This document shows positions 34,639 through 44,932 of a DNA stretch of 64,000 nucleotides, piece by piece. The DNA comes from Pectobacterium colocasium (GTDB lineage Bacteria; Pseudomonadota; Gammaproteobacteria; Enterobacterales; Enterobacteriaceae). The DNA lies in assembly GCF_020181655.1 (NCBI RefSeq), contig NZ_CP084032.1:3162001-3226000 (forward strand), given 5' to 3'. Numbering within the stretch: the first letter of the stretch is position 1; each line of letters begins with the position of its first letter. The translations under genes were made by a program, and so were the position numbers. The notes under the pieces are model-generated. The model worked only from the letters and a program-made list of their open reading frames with translations, did not search any database and was not told where the DNA came from.

Positions 34639-34874
34639 ATTTATCCCGATTTTTATAAAATTATTAGCAGTGAAAGAGATTAGCAACGGGAAAAGTTAAA
34701 TCGAAATAACAAAAATGATAATGGCTAGTAATTAAATGGAAATAGCGTTGTTCAGCAGATGTAATGATTGTTAATCATTGAATTAGAAGGAATAAGTTAT
34801 AAAAAAAGCATCTTGTTTTTTATCCCTATAAAGTAAATGGTTAAGGTTCTTCAACCCTGATGAGAAAAACGGCC

Positions 34875-35396
34875 ATGACAACGCTCTCGATTTATCACCG
34901 CCCGCACATCACACAGCCCGTCCAGCAACTCACTGCGTTTACTGACATCGCGGCTCTACTCGCCAGCGCCGGAATCCAGTTGGAACACTGGCAGACCGAC
35001 GCACCACCGCCTGATGCCAGCAGCGAAACCATTTTGACGCAGTATCATGCCGATATTGAGCGTCTCAAACAGCAGGAGGGCTACACCTCTGCCGATGTAA
35101 TCAGCCTGACGCCAGATCACGCGGAGAGACAGGCACTGCGGGAAAAATTTCTTCAGGAACATACCCATAGCGAAGATGAAGTGCGTTTTTTTGTGCGCGG
35201 TAGCGGCACCTTCTTTGTACCAATGGGCGAACAGGTTTTCCAGCTTACCTGCGAGGCCGGCGACCTCTTACGCGTTCCCGCCAACACGCCACACTGGTTT
35301 GATTGCGGCGAATTTCCTGATTTTGTCGCGATTCGTATTTTTACCAACCCAGAAGGCTGGGTCGGGCACTTTACCGGACGGGAGACGTTTCACTAA
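34875..35396 (+). CDS. mtnD: Acireductone dioxygenase (MtnD)
   Basis: 173 residues from ATG 34875 (MTTLSIYHRP), an alternative start being ATG 34860. Cupin metal ligands H96, H98 and E102 (HTHSEDEVRFFV) and H140 (TPHWFD) fall at exactly the residue numbers known for the Klebsiella enzyme. MtnD oxidises 1,2-dihydroxy-3-keto-5-methylthiopentene, giving the keto acid of methionine with Fe, or an off-pathway product with Ni. No other methionine salvage gene (mtnK, A, B, C) is in the window. It is divergent from a sugar importer, which hints that the imported sugar may be a methylthio- or deoxy-pentose. Confidence 0.88.
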   Translation: MTTLSIYHRPHITQPVQQLTAFTDIAALLASAGIQLEHWQTDAPPPDASSETILTQYHADIERLKQQEGYTSADVISLTPDHAERQALREKFLQEHTHSEDEVRFFVRGSGTFFVPMGEQVFQLTCEAGDLLRVPANTPHWFDCGEFPDFVAIRIFTNPEGWVGHFTGRETFH

Positions 35397-35480
35397 TTCC
35401 ACGATCGTTTCTGCATTTCTCCGCCGTTCCCTTTATACTGTGCGTTTTGTACCAAGATGAACGGCGAGACCCCTTCCGTA

Positions 35481-35945
35481 ATGATGAATAACGATGTCCT
35501 GCGCAGCGTGCGCTATATGCTGAATTTGAACAATGACCACCTGCTGAAGATCCTGGAGCTGGTGGAGATGACCGTCCCTCCCCAGCAGTTGGCGAGCTAC
35601 GTCAAAAAAGAGGGTGAGGAAGGCTATCAACCTTGCCCGGACATCGTGATGAGTTATTTCCTGAATGGACTGATTCTGCAAAAACGCGGCAAAGATGAAA
35701 ACCAGCCTGCGCCGCAGTTTGAGCGCAAGATGACCAACAATATTATTCTGAAAAAACTGCGTGTCGCATTTTCGCTAAAAACGGATGATATTCAGGCGAT
35801 CCTGCTGGAGCAAAATTTCCGCATTTCAGTGCCGGAAGTGACCGCGATGATGCGCGCCCCTGACCACAAAAACTATCGCACCTGCGGCGATCAGGTCATT
35901 CGCTACTTTCTGAAAGGGCTAACGGCGCGAGTCCGTAAAGGCTAA
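35481..35945 (+). CDS. yehS: DUF1456 family protein YehS
   Basis: 154 residues from ATG 35481 (MMNNDVLRSVRYMLNLNNDH), chosen by comparison with E. coli YehS; the in-frame ATG at 35457 adds eight residues. Two copies of a DUF1456 repeat are visible: NNDVLRSVRYMLN...PDIVMSYFLNGLI and NNIILKKLRVAFSLKTDDIQ...GDQVIRYFLKGL. The conserved ITAMMRAPDHKNY-like block reads VTAMMRAPDHKNY here. Function unknown; it is widespread in gamma-proteobacteria. A strong terminator follows. Confidence 0.92.
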   Translation: MMNNDVLRSVRYMLNLNNDHLLKILELVEMTVPPQQLASYVKKEGEEGYQPCPDIVMSYFLNGLILQKRGKDENQPAPQFERKMTNNIILKKLRVAFSLKTDDIQAILLEQNFRISVPEVTAMMRAPDHKNYRTCGDQVIRYFLKGLTARVRKG

Positions 35946-35969
35946 AAGCAATGCGCTAGCGAAAGGACG

Positions 35970-36025
35970 TGAGCGTTGCCCGGCTGATCTTTTTCTGTAA
36001 CAGGCATCAGCAACGCTCAGTTTTT
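35970..36025 (+). terminator. Rho-independent terminator after yehS
   Basis: TGAGCGTTGC (35970-35979) pairs with GCAACGCTCA (36010-36019), extended inside by CTGAT/ATCAG, and is followed by G and TTTTT. Confidence 0.8.
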
Positions 36026-36049
36026 CGTACGGTATCGTTTAATACGCCA

Positions 36050-37006
36050 TTAGTGCTGTGTGTCATGCAGGATAGCCGTGACCAGCAGCTCCAGCTCTTC
36101 GTTTTCAAGCCGGGTAATTTGCCGCACTTTTTCTTTATCCATACCCGTTAACAACAATTCTCGGGCAATTTGTCTGGCGCTATTTTTCATCCCTTGTTCA
36201 ATGCCCTGCTCCAGGCCTTGTGCCAATCCTTGCTGAATACCGTGTTGGATCCCTTCTTCGAATCCCATTTTTTTCAGTTGTTCTGCAATCGTCATAATGT
36301 CCTCCTGACCGGTTGATAGCGGTGCAGCCAGTGCGTCAATGAAGTCTGCGGGCTTGGATGTGTTTCCCGCTTGTGCAATATAAAATAACAGCGCCCGACG
36401 CTGGGTCAGCGGCACCGACCAGTGTTCAAATAGTAACCCAATCTCACGCGCCAGCTCCAGCATATCACGGGTACGAATATGCTTCTGTACCAGTTCCAGT
36501 AACGCCATGCGTCGGTGCGTGCGAATCTCATCGTCCGGCATGACGGTTAAATCCACTAATGGGAAAGGCTGTTCATATAGCGTTTGTGCCAATACAGGAT
36601 CGGCAAAGCTGTCCAGCCAGCGCAGACTATAGGGATAAGGACGCGCTCTGCCATGATAAAACAGCAGCGGCACCACTAACGGTAAGCGATCGTGCCCCTG
36701 ATCCAGATGCTGCTGCATGGCAGCCAGACAATAGCGCAGCAGCCGGAAAGCCATCTGCTTTTCCGGGCGGCTTTGGTGTTCAATCACGCAGTAAATATAC
36801 CCTTTACCTGCAGTGGTGCGCAGCGAGTACAGTACGTCCGATATCCGCGCGCGCAGCTTTTCATCAATAAACGACGCCGACTCCAGTTGCAGCGTGCTGA
36901 AATCACAGCGGTCACGGATTTCACTCGGCAAATAAATAGTCAGAAAATCCCGTGCGACAGCGATGTCGCTCAGAAACTGTTTGAAGATCGCATCATGCGA
37001 TGGCAT
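36050..37006 (-). CDS. Rpn family recombination-promoting nuclease
   Basis: 318 residues of the RpnA/YhgA (transposase_31, PD-(D/E)XK) family. The N-terminus MPSHDAIFKQFLSDIAVARDFL, the LRARISDVLYSLRTTAGKGYIYCVIEHQSRPEKQMAFRLLRY block (containing the catalytic D, E and Q/K residues) and VVPLLFYHG are diagnostic. The C-terminal region carries a glutamine/glycine-rich tandem repeat (EEGIQHGIQQGLAQGLEQGIEQGM), usual in this family. Rpn proteins are RecA-independent recombination-promoting DNases, and many behave as mobile or phage-defence-associated genes. It stands alone between yehS and the nas locus. Confidence 0.88.
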   Translation of the reverse strand: MPSHDAIFKQFLSDIAVARDFLTIYLPSEIRDRCDFSTLQLESASFIDEKLRARISDVLYSLRTTAGKGYIYCVIEHQSRPEKQMAFRLLRYCLAAMQQHLDQGHDRLPLVVPLLFYHGRARPYPYSLRWLDSFADPVLAQTLYEQPFPLVDLTVMPDDEIRTHRRMALLELVQKHIRTRDMLELAREIGLLFEHWSVPLTQRRALLFYIAQAGNTSKPADFIDALAAPLSTGQEDIMTIAEQLKKMGFEEGIQHGIQQGLAQGLEQGIEQGMKNSARQIARELLLTGMDKEKVRQITRLENEELELLVTAILHDTQH

Positions 37007-37099
37007 CTCGTCCCCTTCCCTGTCAGACGCTGGCTAAAATTCAGTGGGGAGAGTAACGGGAACACGGTAAGAAAGCAGAAAAGCGCGTAGAAAGTGGAA

Positions 37100-37136
37100 A
37101 GCGCCTCGAAGAAAAATCGGTTTATTTCGAGGCGCT
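37100..37136. terminator. Bidirectional terminator at the end of the nas operon
   Basis: A perfect 11 bp stem, AGCGCCTCGAA (37100-37110) with TTCGAGGCGCT (37126-37136), and a 15-nt A/T-rich loop lie 26 bp beyond the cobA stop on the minus strand. The exit on that strand reads TTTCCACTTTC. It separates the nas operon from the Rpn gene. Confidence 0.65.
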
Positions 37137-37161
37137 GGCTGTAGGCAGAGAGCCGGTGCGG

Positions 37162-37995
37162 TCAGGCGGCTTGATGTTTTTCCATCGCCAACCGCGCAGG
37201 TGCTGCGTCGACATGCAACGCCGGATGACGGCAGAAGCGGACGACGTCACCGACCACCAACAGACTGGGCGACTGTGGCTGATAACGTGCCAGCAGTGCC
37301 GGTAAGGTCGCCAGCGTTGCCGTCAATAACCGCTGATCCGGCTGCGTACCACGTTCGATAATCGCGACAGGTGTCTGGGCTGAGAGCCCATGTTCGATCA
37401 GGCGCTGGCACAGTCGACTGCTGTGGCTCAGCCCCATATAGAACACCAGCGTTTGCTGGTTGTCCGCCAGCGTCGGCCAGTCCAGTTGCGGTTCGCCATC
37501 GCGCGAATGGCCAGTCACGAAGCGCACCGACTGCGCACAGGCGCGGTGGGTCAGCGGTAATCCCACGGCCGCCGCACAGCCGGTCGCAGCCGTAATACCC
37601 GGTACCACATGGCAGACAATTCCGGCCTGCTGGGCATAGTCCATCTCTTCACCACCACGACCAAAAATAAACGGATCGCCACCTTTCAGACGGATCACCC
37701 GCTGCCCAGCCTGCGCCAGCTCGACCAACAGCTGATTGATTTTTTCCTGTGACAAACGATGGCAGCCGCGCGTTTTCCCCACGTCGATGCACAGCGCCTG
37801 CTCCGACACCAGATCCATAATCTCCGCCGACACCAGCCGATCATAAACCACCACATCCGCCTGCTGGATTGCCCGCAGCGCCTTCAGCGTCAGCAGTTCC
37901 ACATCGCCCGGCCCTGCGCCCACCAGCCAGATTTCACCGCCGAGTACGGGCTGACGCCGCTGACCTTGTGCCAATATCGATTGTGTTGTCATCAT
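37162..37995 (-). CDS. cobA: Uroporphyrinogen-III C-methyltransferase
   Basis: About 277 residues from ATG 37995 ([11 protein letters not shown]); an in-frame ATG four codons upstream is possible. SUMT motifs are [69 protein letters not shown] and LVFYMGL. It makes precorrin-2, the precursor of the siroheme used by nitrite reductase. It is the last gene of the nas operon, 26 bp after nasA. This is the stand-alone methyltransferase, without the CysG dehydrogenase/chelatase half. Confidence 0.92.
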   Translation of the reverse strand: MMTTQSILAQGQRRQPVLGGEIWLVGAGPGDVELLTLKALRAIQQADVVVYDRLVSAEIMDLVSEQALCIDVGKTRGCHRLSQEKINQLLVELAQAGQRVIRLKGGDPFIFGRGGEEMDYAQQAGIVCHVVPGITAATGCAAAVGLPLTHRACAQSVRFVTGHSRDGEPQLDWPTLADNQQTLVFYMGLSHSSRLCQRLIEHGLSAQTPVAIIERGTQPDQRLLTATLATLPALLARYQPQSPSLLVVGDVVRFCRHPALHVDAAPARLAMEKHQAA

Positions 37996-38020
37996 GTCAC
38001 ACCTCATTACGCCGTGGCGC

Positions 38021-40729
38021 TCAACCTGCTTTCTTCAGTTCATTGATCGTTATCGGTACATGCTGACTCAATAACGCCTTCAGTTCGGGGATACAGGAAC
38101 CGCAGTTAGTGCCACATTTCAGCGCTCCGCCTAACGCCACCACGCTGTGGCACCCTTGGCGAATCGCGCCAACAATGATCGCTTCACCCACGCTATAGCA
38201 GCTGCAAATCGTTGCACCTTGCTGCACCTGCCCCTGTGGTGCCTGACCCGCCAACAGCGCATGCCGCTCGTGCGGTAGCTGAGGCGGATGGATAAACGCC
38301 TGACACACCGCATCGCTGTCGATGCGCAGCACCTGTGCGCTGACATAGCAGGCAAGCACGACACGGCCATCACGCCAGCCAATCAGGTGAAAGATGCCGT
38401 TGCCCTGTGCGATCTGACACTGCATGTTCTCCAGGCAATAATGCTCAGTCAGCCATGCCTGCCAGTTGTCTACTGGCAGGCGGTCGGCAAACAGATACTG
38501 CGTCACGCCCTCATGCGGAATCTTGCTCCAATAGGGTGCAGGCGGCGGCAGAACGTCATGCTCTGTGGGTAATGTTAATGGCGCTGAAGCCGATTCATCG
38601 GCAAAAAATAGCGTCGCCTGCCAGGCGGTATGCCAGGGTTGGATACGTACCCGGCTGTGCTTGCTTTCCGGCTGGCCGGAATGGGGATCGGTAATCGGCG
38701 CAACTAAACTGTCGACCCGCGCCTGGGCGCTGAACTGCTGATTCCAGTGCATCGGCACAAACACGCTGCCGCGTGCCTGTCCGGCGTCAATCCGCGCCCG
38801 CGCCAGCATCCAGCCATGCACCGACGACAGGCGTACCAGATCGCCCGCCTGAATATCATGCGTCTGCGCATCCTGCGGGTGCAGCTCACAGTAAGGTTCA
38901 CTGATATGGCGCATCAGCCGGGCAGCTTTACCGGTGCGCGTCATGGTGTGCCACTGATCGCGAATACGCCCGGTGTTCAACACTAATGGATATGACTCGT
39001 TCCACAGGCTTTGTGGCAGCGACGGGGTTACCGCCACCAGATGCGCTTTACCATCGGCATGCCAGAATCGGTCATCGTCACCCAGCCGGGCACGCCCGAG
39101 TGGAAATGCCGCATTCACTGGCCACTGTATCGGTTCCAACTGCTGCCACTGCTGATTACTGAGCGTCGCCAGTCCGCTGATATCAAACGCACGGCTGCCG
39201 TCATTCTCAAACCCGGACAGCGCCGCATGTTCACGAAAGATCTCTGCGGGATGCTGATAGGCAAATGCTTCGGCAAATCCCATACGCTGCGCCACCTGAC
39301 TCAGGATCCACCAATCGGCTTTGGCTTCCCCCGGCGCAGACAGAAAGGCACGCTGACGAGACAACCGGCGTTCGGAATTGGTTACCGTGCCGTCTTTTTC
39401 CCCCCACCCCAGCGCGGGGAGTAAGATATCAGCGGTTTCTGCGGTATCGGTATGACGCATCACCTCAGAGACGATCACCAGCGGGCAGCGTTCCAGCGCC
39501 TGTTTCACTCGGTCAGCGTCCGGCATCGACACCACCGGATTGGTACCCATCACCCACACGGCTTTAATATCGCCACGTTCAACGGCGCGAAACAGATCCA
39601 CCGCATTCAGACCGGGCTGTGTCGCCACATTATCGCTCTGCCAGAAGCGCCCCACGCGCTCGATATCCTGCGGTGTAAACCCCATGTGGCTGGCAAGCTG
39701 ATTGGCTAGCCCGCCGACTTCCCGCCCGCCCATCGCATTTGGCTGCCCGGTTATCGAAAACGGACCGGATCCCGATACGCCGATTTTTCCGCTCAGCAGA
39801 TGAGCATTAACGATCGCGTTGCACTTATCGCTGCCCGATGACGACTGATTAACGCCCTGTGAGTAGAGCGTGACCACCTTGTCGCTCATGCTAAACAGGT
39901 GATAAAAATGTGCGATCTCCGCTTCATCCAACTGACAGAAATCGGCTACCTGCGCCACCGACCATGCCTCTGCTGACTGTAATGCCGCTTCCACACCGGA
40001 AAAACGCTCGGTCACGCTGGCAATATCAATATGTGAATCCTGCGCAAGCCAATGCAGCAGGCCGTTAAACAATCCCGCATCGCTGCCGGGCTGCAACGGT
40101 AAATGCAGATCGGCGATATCGCAGGTGGCGGTACGTCGAGGATCGACCACCACCACCTGCATCTGCGGTCGCTGCTGTTTCGCCTGCACCAGCCGCTGAT
40201 ACACCACCGGATGCGCCCAGGCAGTATTAGAACCGACAAGCACCACCACATCTGCCTGTTCGATATCTTCATAACTACAGGGAACGGCATCCGCGCCCAA
40301 CCCGCGTTTGTAGCCGATCACCGCAGACGCCATACACAGCCGCGAATTGGTATCCATATTGGCGACGCCAATAAAGCCCTTCATCAGCTTGTTGGCAACG
40401 TAGTAATCCTCCGTCAACAGCTGACCTGAGCCATAAAACGCCACCGACTGCGGGCCGTATTGCTGCATGGTTGCCAGCAGCCGTTCGGCCACCGTATCCA
40501 GCGCCTGCTCCCAGCTAACGCGGCGCCCTTCCACCAGCGGCCACAGCAGGCGGCCTTTCAAATCCAGCGTTTCCCCCAGCGCGGAGCCTTTGACGCACAG
40601 CCGCCCCAAATTCGCCGGATGCACCGGATCGCCGCTGATCGTTATTGCGCCTTGCTCGTCGCGTTCTGCCAGCACGCCACAGCCGACGCCACAATACGGG
40701 CAGGTCGTCCGACAGACACGCGCGGTCAT
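38021..40729 (-). CDS. nasA: Assimilatory nitrate reductase, catalytic subunit
   Basis: 902 residues. The N-terminal [4Fe-4S] site is [12 protein letters not shown] with C of LCVKGSALG. Mo-bis-MGD segments are [56 protein letters not shown] and [16 protein letters not shown]. The C-terminus carries a BFD-like [2Fe-2S] domain, [10 protein letters not shown]...[13 protein letters not shown], found in enterobacterial NasA. Cytoplasmic enzyme, nitrate to nitrite. Its start overlaps the stop of the preceding gene by 4 bp, so the pair is coupled. Confidence 0.94.
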   Translation of the reverse strand: MTARVCRTTCPYCGVGCGVLAERDEQGAITISGDPVHPANLGRLCVKGSALGETLDLKGRLLWPLVEGRRVSWEQALDTVAERLLATMQQYGPQSVAFYGSGQLLTEDYYVANKLMKGFIGVANMDTNSRLCMASAVIGYKRGLGADAVPCSYEDIEQADVVVLVGSNTAWAHPVVYQRLVQAKQQRPQMQVVVVDPRRTATCDIADLHLPLQPGSDAGLFNGLLHWLAQDSHIDIASVTERFSGVEAALQSAEAWSVAQVADFCQLDEAEIAHFYHLFSMSDKVVTLYSQGVNQSSSGSDKCNAIVNAHLLSGKIGVSGSGPFSITGQPNAMGGREVGGLANQLASHMGFTPQDIERVGRFWQSDNVATQPGLNAVDLFRAVERGDIKAVWVMGTNPVVSMPDADRVKQALERCPLVIVSEVMRHTDTAETADILLPALGWGEKDGTVTNSERRLSRQRAFLSAPGEAKADWWILSQVAQRMGFAEAFAYQHPAEIFREHAALSGFENDGSRAFDISGLATLSNQQWQQLEPIQWPVNAAFPLGRARLGDDDRFWHADGKAHLVAVTPSLPQSLWNESYPLVLNTGRIRDQWHTMTRTGKAARLMRHISEPYCELHPQDAQTHDIQAGDLVRLSSVHGWMLARARIDAGQARGSVFVPMHWNQQFSAQARVDSLVAPITDPHSGQPESKHSRVRIQPWHTAWQATLFFADESASAPLTLPTEHDVLPPPAPYWSKIPHEGVTQYLFADRLPVDNWQAWLTEHYCLENMQCQIAQGNGIFHLIGWRDGRVVLACYVSAQVLRIDSDAVCQAFIHPPQLPHERHALLAGQAPQGQVQQGATICSCYSVGEAIIVGAIRQGCHSVVALGGALKCGTNCGSCIPELKALLSQHVPITINELKKAG

Positions 40730-43700
40730 GATGCTTTCGCCATGGCAGCGTCTGCCAGACCGACGCTTTCAGGTACGGCCAGCGGTTGACGGCATACCCA
40801 AATCTCGTCGTCTTCCACACGTACTGGCCAGGCGCGCACGTATAGCGTACTGTCATCCGGGCTGACACCATCCCGCAGCTTGAAGCGCTTTTTGTACAAC
40901 GGAGAAATCACCACCGGTTCGCCCGCCACGTCGCCGATCAGCCCACGCGACAGTACATTCGCCCCGCTGCCCGGTTCATGGTTTTCCAGCGCGTACACCT
41001 GCTGCTCGCTCCCCGGCAGGTGGAACAGCGCGATCTGCTGCTGCCCGAGGCGCGCCGCCATGCCAGCATGACGCGGAATATCGCCCAACGTCGCCACCTG
41101 TACCCACTCCGCTTCATGCGCAGCGGGTTTCAGGACAACCGGTTCTGGCGATGCTGCTTTCTCATGATCCTGCGCCGGACGAATTTGTCCACGCTCCGGC
41201 ACCATCACCACCGCTTCATCCGGGCTATCGCTGTTCAGGAAACCGCGGAACAACGCCAGACGTTCCGGGCTTTCCAGCGTGGTTTGCCATTCGCACTGGT
41301 AGGCCTCCACCACGCGCTGCATCTCTTTATCTAACTCTTCGCCAATATTCAGGCTATCTTCGAGAATCACCTGACGCAGATAGTCGATACCGCCTTCCAG
41401 ATTATCCATCCAGGTGCTGGTACGCTGGAGACGATCGCCGGTGCGGATATAGAACATCAAGACCCGATCGATGGTGCGCAGCAGGGTTTCGGTATCCAGA
41501 TCGCTGGCAAAGAGATCCGCATGGCGCGGTTTCATGCCACCGTTTCCGCACACGTAAAGATTCCAGCCTTTATCGGTGGCAATCACGCCGATGTCCTTGC
41601 TCTGCGCCTCCGCACATTCGCGGGTACAGCCCGATACCGCCATTTTGATCTTATGTGGTGAACGCAGCCCCTTGTAACGGTGCTCCAATTGAATCGCCAG
41701 CCCAGTGGAATCCTGCACGCCGTAGCGACACCAGGTCGATCCCACGCAGGATTTCACGGTACGCAGCGATTTGCCGTAGGCATGGCCAGTTTCAAATCCG
41801 GCATCAATCAGCTCACGCCAGATCGCCGGAAGCTGCTCTAAGCGAGCACCGAATAAATCCACCCGCTGGCCGCCAGTGATTTTGGTGTACAGGTTATAGC
41901 GCTGTGCCACCTGACCGATGGCAATCAGACCTTCCGGCGTAATTTCTCCCGCCGGAACGCGCGGCACGACAGAATACGTGCCATCTTTTTGGATGTTGGC
42001 GAAGAAACGATCGTTGGTATCCTGCAACGGCAGATGTTGCGGTTGCAGCAGATAGTCATTCCAGCAGGACGCCAGCATCGACCCCACCAGCGGCTTACAC
42101 ACTTCACAGCCTAAACCGTGGCCGTAACGCGCAAGGAGGCTGTCGAACGAGCGGATTTCATGCACGCGGATCAGGTGATACAGCTCCTGACGCGAATAGG
42201 CAAAGTGCTCACAGATATCCTTTTTCACTTCAACGCCCAACTGCGTCAATTCATACTCCATCACCTGTTTAAGCAGCGGTACACAACCGCCGCAGCCCGT
42301 CCCCGCTTTGGTACAGGTTTTCAACGCGCCCAGTTCACCGCAGCCGCCCGCCACCGCCGCCGAGATATCACTTTTGCTGACGTTATGGCAGGAACAGATT
42401 TGTGCACTGGCGGGTAACGCCGCCACGCCCAGTCCTTTCGGTGCATCGCCAGAGCGTGCTGGCAAAATCAATCCTTCCGGTTGTGCAGGCAGCGGCATAT
42501 CGTTGAGCATCATTTGCAGCAGCGTGCTGTAATCGCTGCTGTCGCCAATCAGTACCGCCCCCAGTAAACGCTTGCCGTCAGCAGAGACGACAATTTTCTT
42601 GTAAACCTCATTCGGGCCGTCCGTCCACTGGTAGCTTTGGCTGCCCGCCGTGCGCCCGTGCGCATCGCCAATCGAGGCCACTTCCACGCCCAGCAGCTTC
42701 AGCTTGGTGCTCATGTCCGCGCCGGTAAATGGTGTATCGCGCTGCGCAAGTGTATCCGCCACGCTGCGTGCCATCTGGTAGCCCGGCGCCACCAGCCCGA
42801 AAATTTGCCCTTTCCACAGCGCACACTCGCCGATGGCGAAAATCGCGTCATCGGAGGTCTGACAGCGGTCATCAATCACAATGCCGCCGCGTGGCCCTTT
42901 CTCTAAATCGCAGCTATCCGCCAGTTTGTCGCGTGGGCGAATTCCGGCGGAAAACAGCACCAGATCGGTTTCCAATACGCTGCCGTCGGCAAAGCAGAGA
43001 CGATGTAGCGCCTGCTCGCCGTCGGTGATTTCACGCGTTTCTTTGCTGAGATGAATCTGTACGCCCAGCGCTTCAATCTTGCGGCGCAGCATGCTGGCAC
43101 CGCCGTCATCCAACTGTACCGCCATCAGACGTGGAGCAAATTCCACCACATGCGTATCCAGCCCCAGTTGACGCAAAGCGTTTGCGGCCTCCAGCCCCAG
43201 CAAGCCGCCACCAATCACCACACCGGATTTAGCCTTTTTCGCCTGTGCCGCAATCGCATCCAGATCGTCCAACGTGCGATACACCAGACAGCCGGGGCGC
43301 GTGTTGCCAGGAATGGGCGGAACAAAGGCATAAGACCCCGTTGCCAGCACCAGTTTGTCGTAGGCGGTTTCTCTGCCCTGCGCATCACACACGCACTGAC
43401 GTTCACGATCGATAGCCACGATCTCTTTGGCACTGCGTAGCTCAATGCCGTTCTCGGCAAAAAAACCGTCTTTTACCAGCGACAGCGAGGCGGCACTGCG
43501 GCCGGAAAAATACTCGGAGAGGTGAACACGGTCATAGGCTTCATGGCGTTCTTCGCCGAATACGACAATGTGATAATGCTGATGCAGGTCACGCTCAACC
43601 AGTTGTTCGAGAAAATAGTGGCCGACCATACCGTGGCCGACGACCACTAAAATAGGTTTGCTCATGACAGGAATCCTTACAGCTTCAGGCTGTGAGTCAG

Positions 43701-44916
43701 AATCAGGGGAAGAAAAGCCGAAAAGCAGCGAGGCAGGCGAAATCATCTCGCCTTCTGTCGCGCTATCCATCGCGGCCAGCAAACGCTGGCTGTCGTCAGT
43801 GTCGCCATACAGCAGGACACCGCTCAGCCGACCGTCGCGCAGTAGCAGACGGCGGTAGTACTGCGTCTGCGGATCAAAAAGGGTGTACACCTCATCATCC
43901 GGTGCCACGTTAATATCGCCGCCGCTAACCACGCCAATGCCCGTGACTTTCAGCCGCGTCGCCGCCTGTTCAGGCTGATAGTCTTTCGGCGCATGTCCAG
44001 CAAGGCGCTGTGCCACCAGCGTGGCATGGGCGAAACACGGGGCAACCAGCCCAAAGGTTTCGCCATTGAGTTCGCAACATTCGCCAATCGCGCTGATATA
44101 CGGATCGGCGGTTTGCAGTTGTCCATCCACCAGCACGCCACGATTACAAGGCAAGCCACACTCGCGAGCCAGTTGGCTGGCGGGAATCACGCCTGCCGTC
44201 ACCACCACCAGTCCGGCGGGGATCGTACGGCCATCTGCCAGCGCGACCGCCGTCACCCCGCGTTTATCACCGTGTAGCGCCACAACCTGCACATCTGTTT
44301 CACAGACAATGCCGCGTGCGCGCAGGCTGCCGCACAGCAGGTCGCTCGCCGTCGCGTCCAACTGACGCTCCATCAGAATCGGGACGCGATGTAGCAGCGT
44401 GACGTCGGCACCGCGCAGTTTCAGCGCCGCTGCCGCTTCAATCCCAAGCAAGCCCCCGCCAATCACCACCGCAGGCACAGACTGGCGAATCGTCGTCAGC
44501 ATCAATTGGACATCATCCAGCGTGCGGAAGCCGCATACGCCCGGCAGATCGATACCGGGCATCGGTGGCATAAATGGCGTAGATCCGGTCGCCAGCACCA
44601 CATGATCGTAATGCAGCTGCCGTTGCGTCGTTGTCACCTCACGCTGCTGGCGATCGATATGGGTTACCCGCTCACCCAACAGATAACTCACTGGCAGCGC
44701 CGCATCATCATCGATAGCCGCAGGCATCAGCAGCGTATCCGTAAACGCTTTTTCGCCGCCCAATACCGGCGACAGCAGGATGCGGTTGTAGCTGGCACGC
44801 GGTTCATCACCAATCACAGTGATGCGGTAGCGCGTCGCAGCCAGTTGCCGCAACGTATCGACAAATCGCGCACTCGCCATCCCGTTACCAATCACAATCA
44901 GATGCGGTTTCATCAT
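40726..44916 (-). CDS. nasB: NasC-NirB-NirD fusion: NAD(P)H-nitrite reductase
   Basis: About 1396 residues from ATG 44916, after GAGG. Order: (1) residues 1-420, a pyridine nucleotide-disulfide reductase (HLIVIGNGMASARFVDTL; GVVSGGDINV) like NasC; (2) from about 430 (MSKPILVVVGHGMVGHYFLEQL), a full NirB reductase half; (3) two BFD-like [2Fe-2S] domains (QICSCHNVSKSD; CEHFAYSRQEL); (4) the siroheme/[4Fe-4S] module with CVGSTWC and CTREC; (5) a NirD/Rieske-like domain (NHEPGSGANVLSRG). In Klebsiella the NasC and NasB parts are separate proteins. The frame is continuous here with no sign of error at the junction. It reduces nitrite to ammonium. Confidence 0.9.
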   Translation of the reverse strand: MMKPHLIVIGNGMASARFVDTLRQLAATRYRITVIGDEPRASYNRILLSPVLGGEKAFTDTLLMPAAIDDDAALPVSYLLGERVTHIDRQQREVTTTQRQLHYDHVVLATGSTPFMPPMPGIDLPGVCGFRTLDDVQLMLTTIRQSVPAVVIGGGLLGIEAAAALKLRGADVTLLHRVPILMERQLDATASDLLCGSLRARGIVCETDVQVVALHGDKRGVTAVALADGRTIPAGLVVVTAGVIPASQLARECGLPCNRGVLVDGQLQTADPYISAIGECCELNGETFGLVAPCFAHATLVAQRLAGHAPKDYQPEQAATRLKVTGIGVVSGGDINVAPDDEVYTLFDPQTQYYRRLLLRDGRLSGVLLYGDTDDSQRLLAAMDSATEGEMISPASLLFGFSSPDSDSQPEAVRIPVMSKPILVVVGHGMVGHYFLEQLVERDLHQHYHIVVFGEERHEAYDRVHLSEYFSGRSAASLSLVKDGFFAENGIELRSAKEIVAIDRERQCVCDAQGRETAYDKLVLATGSYAFVPPIPGNTRPGCLVYRTLDDLDAIAAQAKKAKSGVVIGGGLLGLEAANALRQLGLDTHVVEFAPRLMAVQLDDGGASMLRRKIEALGVQIHLSKETREITDGEQALHRLCFADGSVLETDLVLFSAGIRPRDKLADSCDLEKGPRGGIVIDDRCQTSDDAIFAIGECALWKGQIFGLVAPGYQMARSVADTLAQRDTPFTGADMSTKLKLLGVEVASIGDAHGRTAGSQSYQWTDGPNEVYKKIVVSADGKRLLGAVLIGDSSDYSTLLQMMLNDMPLPAQPEGLILPARSGDAPKGLGVAALPASAQICSCHNVSKSDISAAVAGGCGELGALKTCTKAGTGCGGCVPLLKQVMEYELTQLGVEVKKDICEHFAYSRQELYHLIRVHEIRSFDSLLARYGHGLGCEVCKPLVGSMLASCWNDYLLQPQHLPLQDTNDRFFANIQKDGTYSVVPRVPAGEITPEGLIAIGQVAQRYNLYTKITGGQRVDLFGARLEQLPAIWRELIDAGFETGHAYGKSLRTVKSCVGSTWCRYGVQDSTGLAIQLEHRYKGLRSPHKIKMAVSGCTRECAEAQSKDIGVIATDKGWNLYVCGNGGMKPRHADLFASDLDTETLLRTIDRVLMFYIRTGDRLQRTSTWMDNLEGGIDYLRQVILEDSLNIGEELDKEMQRVVEAYQCEWQTTLESPERLALFRGFLNSDSPDEAVVMVPERGQIRPAQDHEKAASPEPVVLKPAAHEAEWVQVATLGDIPRHAGMAARLGQQQIALFHLPGSEQQVYALENHEPGSGANVLSRGLIGDVAGEPVVISPLYKKRFKLRDGVSPDDSTLYVRAWPVRVEDDEIWVCRQPLAVPESVGLADAAMAKAS

Positions 44917-44932
44917 CGTTTCGGCCTCGCTG

